From Acidimicrobiaceae bacterium (GTDB taxonomy: Bacteria > Actinomycetota > Acidimicrobiia > Acidimicrobiales > Aldehydirespiratoraceae): a stretch of DNA of 58,170 nt. This document shows positions 54,136-58,170 of the stretch, in pieces (position 1 is the stretch's first letter; the number at the start of each line of letters is the position of its first letter). The notes under the pieces were generated by a model. It worked only from the letters and a program-made list of their open reading frames with translations, had not been told where the DNA came from and made no database searches. The position numbers were made by a program, and so were the translations under genes. The stretch covers positions 33,731 to 91,900 of the forward strand of contig VXYK01000041.1 in NCBI GenBank assembly GCA_009845995.1. Direction: 5' to 3'.

Positions 54136-55620
54136 TCATGGGACAACTGCATTCAATCGGTCGTCGAACCAGCGGAGCAATCGAATACGAACCCCTGGAG
54201 ATGCAGCATGTTGTCTTTGTTGTTCGGCTCGTTCGTGTCTGTCGGCGGGGTTGGTGTGCTGGTCACCTACGGCTTCGTCTGCTTCGACCGGGCAGTGAGG
54301 TTGAGGGGACTTCGAAGGTCGATAGAGACAGTGGTTGCTGAGCGAGTATCGGAGCGGTCCGGGGTCGCCAAGTCCACCAGGCGCGACTGAGAAGCTGGTG
54401 TATTGAGCGAGCATGCTCGCGGCTACGCTCACCGAGAGCGGTGCAACGTTTTGGCCTTCCGTTTCGCACGATGGAGTCTCTTGTGCGATGTAGGTTGGAT
54501 CGTCCCGCAGTCCTTGCTTGTCGGGGATTACGTCCGCAGGGTCTAGCTGGCCGTTGCAGTTCATGCAGGGGCGTTGGGGCCGGATGACGTGGGATCGCCA
54601 TGTGGCGTTGCGCATGGTGCCGTCTTCGAACGGATCGATAGCTATTCCACCGTCGATGACCGGGATGAGGTCGGAGTATGCCAGTGAGTTGAGAACGGCT
54701 CTGGGCCAAGGCCGGTCTACGCAGCTGAAGATGAGGTCGTGGTCCAGTGCGAGCCGGAGACCAGCGGGTTCGCAGATGGATAGGTCTGACGTTTCGATCT
54801 TTGCGTTGGCAGCGGTAGCGGCACGGACTGCTTCGCGGTGAGCTACATGGATTTTGGGCCGTTGGAGGCGTACATCGCGGGGTTCAGCGCCGATGAGCCG
54901 GTCAAGGTTGTGTTCCTCGACGATGTCGAAGTCCATTATGGTTAGGTTGCAGATCCCAGATGCTGCGAGACGCAGAATGATGTCGAGTCCGACGCTGCCA
55001 GCACCGACCACGAGGATTCGGCGTCGAGCCAAGTTGGCTTGACTTTGTGATCCCCATGCGCTGACTGTGCGGATTTGGCGGTTGGTTTCTTGCGGTGGTG
55101 GGGCAAGGTTGTCGTTCCATGACACGGAGAATTGGTCACCGACGACGCGTACGTTGGTGCAATGAATGCAGTCGACCTTTTTGCCTGCTCCGAGGTTCCA
55201 GTGGCGAGCAGACCAAGTGTTGTCGCCGACGGCCAACGTCATGCCAACAAGGGGTAGCCCAGTGAGTTCTCGTGCGAGGTTGGCGTAGCTAGCCTCGGTG
55301 TCGCGGTCAGCGATACTCATCGCTTGCCATCCGTGGCCGTCAGGGTGGCTGTGCAGCAGGATCAGACCGCTACCTTCATCGCGGGCGACTTCGAGTCCCC
55401 GCAAGATGTAGTTGCCTGTGACGGTTACGTTTCCGTGAACAAACCGTTCGTCGCGTTCGGGAGCTATGACAGACGTGATAAGGGCGGTGGTGCGGGTTTC
55501 TCCGGTCGAGGGTCGGTAAATCGCAAGGCAGAGATCTTCTTGGCCATCAGGTCGGACGATTAGATCCAGCAGTTCTCTCTCGGTTGCGGCGGTCATGGCG
55601 ACAGCGGTGGTTGCAGTCAT
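54136..55620 (-). CDS. JAB (JAMM) protease-E1 activating enzyme fusion
   Basis: A 494-residue two-domain protein. Residues about 15-140 form a JAB/MPN isopeptidase domain with the JAMM motif HSHP...S..D (His90, His92, Ser102, Asp105). Residues about 180-430 form a ThiF/E1-like domain: RILVVGAGSVGLDIILRLAA (glycines 207-212), LTIMDFDIVEEHNLDR, and RPCMNCNG (Cys352/Cys355, probable zinc). Cys385 (ETPSCETEGQN) is a candidate thioester residue, and Cys431/Cys443 may complete the zinc site. E1s adenylate a ubiquitin-like C-terminus; JAB enzymes cleave such proteins from targets or precursors. Its ATG overlaps the stop of the E2-like gene (ATGA). The longer reading from 55719 is rejected because it overlaps that gene. 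Confidence 0.88.
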   Translation of the reverse strand: MTATTAVAMTAATERELLDLIVRPDGQEDLCLAIYRPSTGETRTTALITSVIAPERDERFVHGNVTVTGNYILRGLEVARDEGSGLILLHSHPDGHGWQAMSIADRDTEASYANLARELTGLPLVGMTLAVGDNTWSARHWNLGAGKKVDCIHCTNVRVVGDQFSVSWNDNLAPPPQETNRQIRTVSAWGSQSQANLARRRILVVGAGSVGLDIILRLAASGICNLTIMDFDIVEEHNLDRLIGAEPRDVRLQRPKIHVAHREAVRAATAANAKIETSDLSICEPAGLRLALDHDLIFSCVDRPWPRAVLNSLAYSDLIPVIDGGIAIDPFEDGTMRNATWRSHVIRPQRPCMNCNGQLDPADVIPDKQGLRDDPTYIAQETPSCETEGQNVAPLSVSVAASMLAQYTSFSVAPGGLGDPGPLRYSLSNHCLYRPSKSPQPHCPVEADEAVGDQHTNPADRHERAEQQRQHAASPGVRIRLLRWFDDRLNAVVP

Positions 55621-55967
55621 GAAACAGCGTCCTTTAGAACGGCTTGGATGTGACCGGACCAGTTGGCAGCTGGTGGGGCTTGAACCCATCCTGGATGCTG
55701 ACGGCTGTGTTGTAACCAACCTTGTTTCGGTGATCCCTTGCTGCTACCCGTATCCGGAATTTTCACGTCGGAGGGTAGGTGAACCCAGTACGGCGGGATC
55801 TGAGGCCATGACCCGAGTTCGTCCAACGCCACACCTACCTCTACCGTCGTTCCAGCTCGGGCGCCGGAAACGGGCGTGAAGCAGCAGATGACGAGGTTGG
55901 CCTCTACCGTTGGGCGGAGGCCAAGCTCAGTCATGGCATCGATGTATGCCTGAGCGCCGGGTGGCAT
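55617..55967 (-). CDS. E2-like (prokaryotic UBC-fold, Prok-E2_E type) protein
   Basis: A 116-residue protein between the ubiquitin-like and JAB-E1 genes. It shows a UBC-like order of elements: N-terminal helix (GAQAYIDAMTELGL), strands (ANLVICCFTPVSG, TTVEVGVALDEL), a proline-rich PQIPPYWVHLP block, then GWLQHSRQHPGW and a C-terminal helix (WSGHIQAVLKDAV). From memory, the PPYxHLP and SRxHxxW blocks resemble the Prok-E2_E family found with multi-ubiquitin proteins. Only Cys28 and Cys29 are present, both early, and none sits where the E2 catalytic Cys is expected. The start overlaps the preceding stop (TAATG) and the end overlaps the next start (ATGA). Confidence 0.72.
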   Translation of the reverse strand: MPPGAQAYIDAMTELGLRPTVEANLVICCFTPVSGARAGTTVEVGVALDELGSWPQIPPYWVHLPSDVKIPDTGSSKGSPKQGWLQHSRQHPGWVQAPPAANWSGHIQAVLKDAVS

Positions 55968-56224
55968 TAGGTGACCGGAGCGCTTTCACGGATCGAGACG
56001 AACTTCTCGTCCTTGTCGATCATGACGATCTCGTCGTCTTCGAAGGGTTTGCGCGGGGGCCCTTCCTTGGGTACCTCAGCCAAGTCGAAGAAAGCCGGAT
56101 CTAGGCCAGCTAAACGGAGCAGATCAGCTGCGCTCTGACGGCGATCCTCGACTTCGTAGCGGACACCGTCGATTGTGAACGGGATCAACCGCCTAGATGT
56201 ATGGTTGTTGTCTGAGTTGGTCAC
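55967..56224 (-). CDS. Single-domain ubiquitin-like protein (Multi_ubiq type)
   Basis: An 85-residue protein with the beta-grasp pattern of the multi-ubiquitin family: RLIPFTIDGVRYEVEDRRQS (two strands), AADLLRLAGLDPAFFDLAEV (helix with the LLxLAGLDP block), then PFEDDEIVMIDKDEKFVSIR. The family usually has several tandem domains; here there is one. The C-terminus is SAPVT, with no Gly-Gly. GTG 56224 has AGAGGAG upstream. It heads an operon in which Ubl, E2-like and JAB-E1 genes overlap. By analogy it is the modifier that the downstream enzymes activate and attach or remove. Confidence 0.8.
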   Translation of the reverse strand: MTNSDNNHTSRRLIPFTIDGVRYEVEDRRQSAADLLRLAGLDPAFFDLAEVPKEGPPRKPFEDDEIVMIDKDEKFVSIRESAPVT

Positions 56225-56258
56225 GGAGACTCCTCTCTATGAGATAATCCAGGATCTT

Positions 56259-56287
56259 AGACTATTCCGAGAGGATAGCACGTGAAA
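56259..56287 (-). promoter_or_regulatory. Predicted promoter of the ubiquitin-like operon
   Basis: On the minus strand TTTCAC (-35, 56287-56282) is followed after 17 bp by TAGTCT (-10, 56264-56259), upstream of the GTG at 56224. The spacer is almost entirely the operator-like 17-mer at 56262-56278. The match to consensus is moderate. Confidence 0.45.
56262..56278. promoter_or_regulatory. Operator-like near-palindrome 1
   Basis: CTATTCCGAGAGGATAG is a near-palindrome (CTATTCC against GGATAG). It matches the 17-mer at 56307 at the positions of TATTCC and GATA, and it lies between the predicted -35 and -10 of the ubiquitin-like operon. It is a probable binding site for the divergent XRE regulator. 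Confidence 0.55.
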
Positions 56288-56293
56288 TATAAC

Positions 56294-56329
56294 TTGCGCA
56301 ACCCAGTTATTCCAGTAAGATAATCTATA
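56294..56329 (+). promoter_or_regulatory. Predicted leaderless promoter of the XRE gene
   Basis: TTGCGC (56294-56299), a 16-bp spacer and TAAGAT (56316-56321) would place the transcription start at or next to the ATG at 56329. There is no ribosome-binding site before that ATG, which fits a leaderless mRNA, common in actinobacteria. Confidence 0.5.
56307..56323. promoter_or_regulatory. Operator-like near-palindrome 2
   Basis: TTATTCCAGTAAGATAA is the second copy of the 17-mer, 45 bp (about four helix turns) from the first. It covers the predicted -10 of the XRE gene, so binding here would shut off the XRE gene itself. Confidence 0.55.
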
Positions 56330-56793
56330 TGGGGGAACCAGAGGGGCTTGGGCAGAGAATCCGAGCTCGCCGAACAGCGCTGGGGATGACGCTTGCGCAG
56401 GTAGCGGAGGAGTCGGGCCTATCCCTACCGTATGTGTCCAACCTTGAGCGGGGACGTGGTAATCCGACGCTCGAGGCGCTTCGCTCTGTAGCAGCCGCGT
56501 TGCAACAGACGGTGCCGGACCTGCTCGGTCAAGACGCATCAGAGGAGAGCTTTGACCCGGCAGAACTTGTTTTGGCAGATGCTCCGAAATCACTTCGGGC
56601 GTTCATGCGGTCCGAGCGGTTCCTAACGGTGGTCGAGCGGTTGTCCTCGGAACAGGAGACGACTGTTGAAGAGATGCGGAGGCGTTTATTGATCGGGATG
56701 GCCTCTGCACCGAGACGAAGTGCAGACGACCCGACGGAGGAAGACTGGCGTCGTCTACTGGATGCCTACTCCTTGATTTTGAGCGACGGGTAA
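56329..56793 (+). CDS. XRE-family repressor (CapH-like)
   Basis: A 154-residue protein with an N-terminal XRE helix-turn-helix (LGQRIRARRTALGMTLAQVA, then EESGLSLPYVSNLERGRGNPT). After it comes a helical region (LRAFMRSERFLTVVERLSSE, then QETTVEEMRRRLLIGM) suitable for dimerisation. It is followed 6 bp later by an ImmA/IrrE peptidase gene and diverges from the ubiquitin-like operon. This is the arrangement of repressor/protease pairs such as CapH-CapP or DdrO-IrrE, in which the protease cuts the repressor after a stress signal. Two operator-like sites lie in the shared promoter region. Direct control is inference. Confidence 0.85.
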   Translation: MGEPEGLGQRIRARRTALGMTLAQVAEESGLSLPYVSNLERGRGNPTLEALRSVAAALQQTVPDLLGQDASEESFDPAELVLADAPKSLRAFMRSERFLTVVERLSSEQETTVEEMRRRLLIGMASAPRRSADDPTEEDWRRLLDAYSLILSDG

Positions 56794-56799
56794 CCGCTG

Positions 56800-57840
56800 G
56801 TGGTTCCGTCTCGACATGCCGTTCGCGCAGTCGCGGAACAGATGATCGATCTTGTCTCGGGAGAAGTTCTTGAGGATCTCAGGAACGAGGATCCGGTGAC
56901 GGCAGTTGAACTCCACTTCTCTCCGGTGCGCGTACGTTGCCTTCCACCAGCTCAGGTTGCTGGTCAAGATTGCTCGGTTGACGGATACTACGAGACGAAC
57001 GTTGACCCGGACCGCCCGCTGATTCTTTATAGCGACGATGCGGTCGCTGAACGCGTCAGGTTCACGATCATCCACGAACTGGGACATCACATTCTCAGCA
57101 CCAGCGGTGCCGAACTCCTTGATGACTTGGACCAACTCGGCGGGTCTGCTCAAGGAGCCTGTGCGGTGGAGGAATTAGTGTGTCATCAATTCGCAGGGGG
57201 CGTGTTGGTTCCCAGCCAGCTGCTCCAAGAGGTCATTGGTGACGAGTCCGTTACACCACAGCATGTTCTCCACCTTCGGGAGCAGACCAACGCGAGTTGG
57301 GAGGCTCTTGCCGTCCAGGTGGCGAACTACCCCGACCACAACACGGCCGTTGTGTTGGTCCGAGACCTAGGAGTGGTGTCTTTCGTGGCAGCAAACGGTC
57401 TAGTGGGCTGGCCTCGGTCTTGTGCAGTCAAACCGGGCGGAGTTCTTGATCGCGCTCTGCGACTTGATGCCACGACACCAAGAAGCGACGTATACAGATA
57501 CGGGCTCACGAGATCGGAATCACTGTTCTGCGTAACGAAGCGAGTTCACGCGGGTCTTGCGGTCGCCGTCATGTCGTCTCGCCGCGGTGATGGTGGGCTT
57601 TCGATGCTTGATCGAGCTGAGCCCGCATGGAAGGAGAAAGAAGAGTTCTGCGGGTGGTGCAACTCAGAACGAGACGTCGGCTGGTGCGACGCCTGCTCGG
57701 GACGGAAGTGCAGGTCATGCGAACGGTGTGGCTGCGGGCAGCCGATTCAGAACCCGATATGCTCCGGCTGCCACATGAGCAACCCGCGTCGTGCAGGGGC
57801 TGAACTCTGCGTTGACTGCGAGGCTGATCTACCTAGTTGA
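56800..57840 (+). CDS. ImmA/IrrE-type metallopeptidase with cysteine-rich zinc-binding tail
   Basis: A 346-residue protein. The N-terminal domain has the metallopeptidase motif FTIIHELGHHIL (His92, Glu93, His96) and the third-ligand helix EELVCHQFAGGVLVP, as in ImmA/IrrE/CapP. A middle domain without clear signature follows (about 150-280). The last 64 residues contain 12 cysteines, several in CxxC pairs (CGWC, CDAC, CRSC, CSGC, CVDC), implying two or three zinc ribbons. GTG 56800 lies 6 bp after the XRE stop. It probably cleaves the upstream XRE repressor on sensing a signal, with the Cys-rich tail as a possible sensor or nucleic-acid-binding module. Confidence 0.87.
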   Translation: MVPSRHAVRAVAEQMIDLVSGEVLEDLRNEDPVTAVELHFSPVRVRCLPPAQVAGQDCSVDGYYETNVDPDRPLILYSDDAVAERVRFTIIHELGHHILSTSGAELLDDLDQLGGSAQGACAVEELVCHQFAGGVLVPSQLLQEVIGDESVTPQHVLHLREQTNASWEALAVQVANYPDHNTAVVLVRDLGVVSFVAANGLVGWPRSCAVKPGGVLDRALRLDATTPRSDVYRYGLTRSESLFCVTKRVHAGLAVAVMSSRRGDGGLSMLDRAEPAWKEKEEFCGWCNSERDVGWCDACSGRKCRSCERCGCGQPIQNPICSGCHMSNPRRAGAELCVDCEADLPS

Positions 57841-57850
57841 TGCCCTTAAG

Positions 57851-57866
57851 GCGAAGCGTGCTTCGC
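57851..57866. terminator. Hairpin after the ImmA/IrrE gene
   Basis: GCGAAGC and GCTTCGC form a perfect 7-bp stem with a GT loop, beginning 10 bp after the stop codon. No T-run follows, so it may be a weak or factor-dependent terminator. Confidence 0.4.
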
Positions 57867-58059
57867 TGGCGACGTCGAGCATTTGAATACGGGAGAGCCA
57901 CACGCGGCCGCATCACCCCCAGCCTGGCCCCATCCTCCGCGGTTGCGCACGCCAGCGCGTGTCACACGCCATGAGTAGGTTCGCGAACATGGGTGTCAAC
58001 GGTGCTAGACATCTTGAAAGCGTCGCCCTCAGGTGCTCACACGCGATTAGGAGGACATC
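57867..58059. other. Intergenic region at the right edge
   Basis: About 190 bp after the ImmA/IrrE gene with no recognised gene. It ends in TTAGGAGGACATC, a strong ribosome-binding site leading to the short frame at 58060. Confidence 0.5.
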
Positions 58060-58140
58060 ATGACGTTGGGGTACTCAGACCTTCGTAGACAGACGAGATC
58101 CTCGTCCTTACTTTGGGGGATTATATACGAAAGTTGCTAG
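58060..58140 (+). CDS. Possible 26-residue peptide with strong ribosome-binding site
   Basis: ATG 58060 follows AGGAGG at a good distance and opens a 26-codon frame (MTLGYSDLRRQTRSSS, then LLWGIIYESC) ending in TAG at 58140. Such a short frame could be a leader peptide, a small gene or chance. A frameshift in a longer gene cut by the window edge is another option. I do not recognise it. Confidence 0.3.
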   Translation: MTLGYSDLRRQTRSSSLLWGIIYESC

Positions 58141-58170
58141 GCTTGTTGGTCCTTGACAGGGTGATCGGGT

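Noticed and set aside
1..58170. tRNA, rRNA, riboswitch, prophage or insertion sequence
   Set aside because: No cloverleaf, rRNA segment, B12-box-like leader, integrase or transposase pattern was recognised on reading both strands. A tRNAscan/Infernal run would be decisive.

Overview
The window looks like chromosomal DNA of a high-GC actinobacterium, most likely of the class Acidimicrobiia (Ilumatobacter-like). The evidence is gene content: a split methylmalonyl-CoA mutase with MeaB, LLM-type flavin/F420 oxidoreductases, a cytochrome P450 with thiolase and enoyl-CoA hydratase genes, a long-form IleS, a WXG100 protein with an FHA-FtsK ATPase, and an S41 protease carrying SLH-like repeats of the kind common in that class. 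This taxonomic call is inference. No rRNA, tRNA, CRISPR array, transposase, integrase or prophage gene was recognised.

Layout. 1-5.5 kb: a secreted S41 protease running off the left edge, a methyltransferase, an SDR, a CysQ-type phosphatase and two small SRPBCC/NTF2-fold proteins. 5.5-20.4 kb: acyl-CoA and propionyl-CoA metabolism (thiolase, nitronate monooxygenase-like protein, MutA, MutB, MeaB, citrate synthase, P450). MutA and MutB are separated by an opposing three-gene cassette (carbamoyltransferase, DUF5989-like membrane peptide, membrane-anchored SGNH hydrolase). 20.4-29.9 kb: a split DipZ-like CcdA/thioredoxin pair, nrdA-nrdB with a good promoter, a 2-oxoglutarate oxygenase and ileS. 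29.9-40.2 kb: assorted oxidoreductases, a nucleoside hydrolase, a nucleotidyltransferase/XRE toxin-antitoxin module with a clear operator, an MFS exporter, and a small protein whose acidic tail is cut by an in-frame stop. 40.3-44.8 kb: a stripped-down type VII secretion locus (WXG100 plus EssC/EccC-like ATPase only). 44.8-48.7 kb: VapBC, a Gfo/Idh/MocA oxidoreductase and an S9 peptidase.

48.7-58.2 kb reads as a defence-type island. It holds an orphan HsdR-like helicase-nuclease fused to a C-terminal AlbA/Schlafen-type domain, a DUF488 gene paired with an unrecognised protein, and a compact ubiquitin-like modification operon. That operon encodes a single-domain ubiquitin-like protein, an E2-like protein and a JAB-E1 fusion, all joined by start/stop overlaps (TAATG and ATGA). 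Diverging from it is an XRE regulator followed by an ImmA/IrrE metallopeptidase with a 12-cysteine tail. Two matching 17-bp near-palindromes lie in the shared promoter region, one over each predicted promoter.

The most interesting hypothesis is that the right end is one self-contained system: a protease/repressor switch (compare CapH-CapP of CBASS or DdrO-IrrE) controlling a bacterial ubiquitin-like pathway, possibly with a 42-residue basic peptide downstream. The parts are visible in the sequence; the joint function and the defence role are inference.
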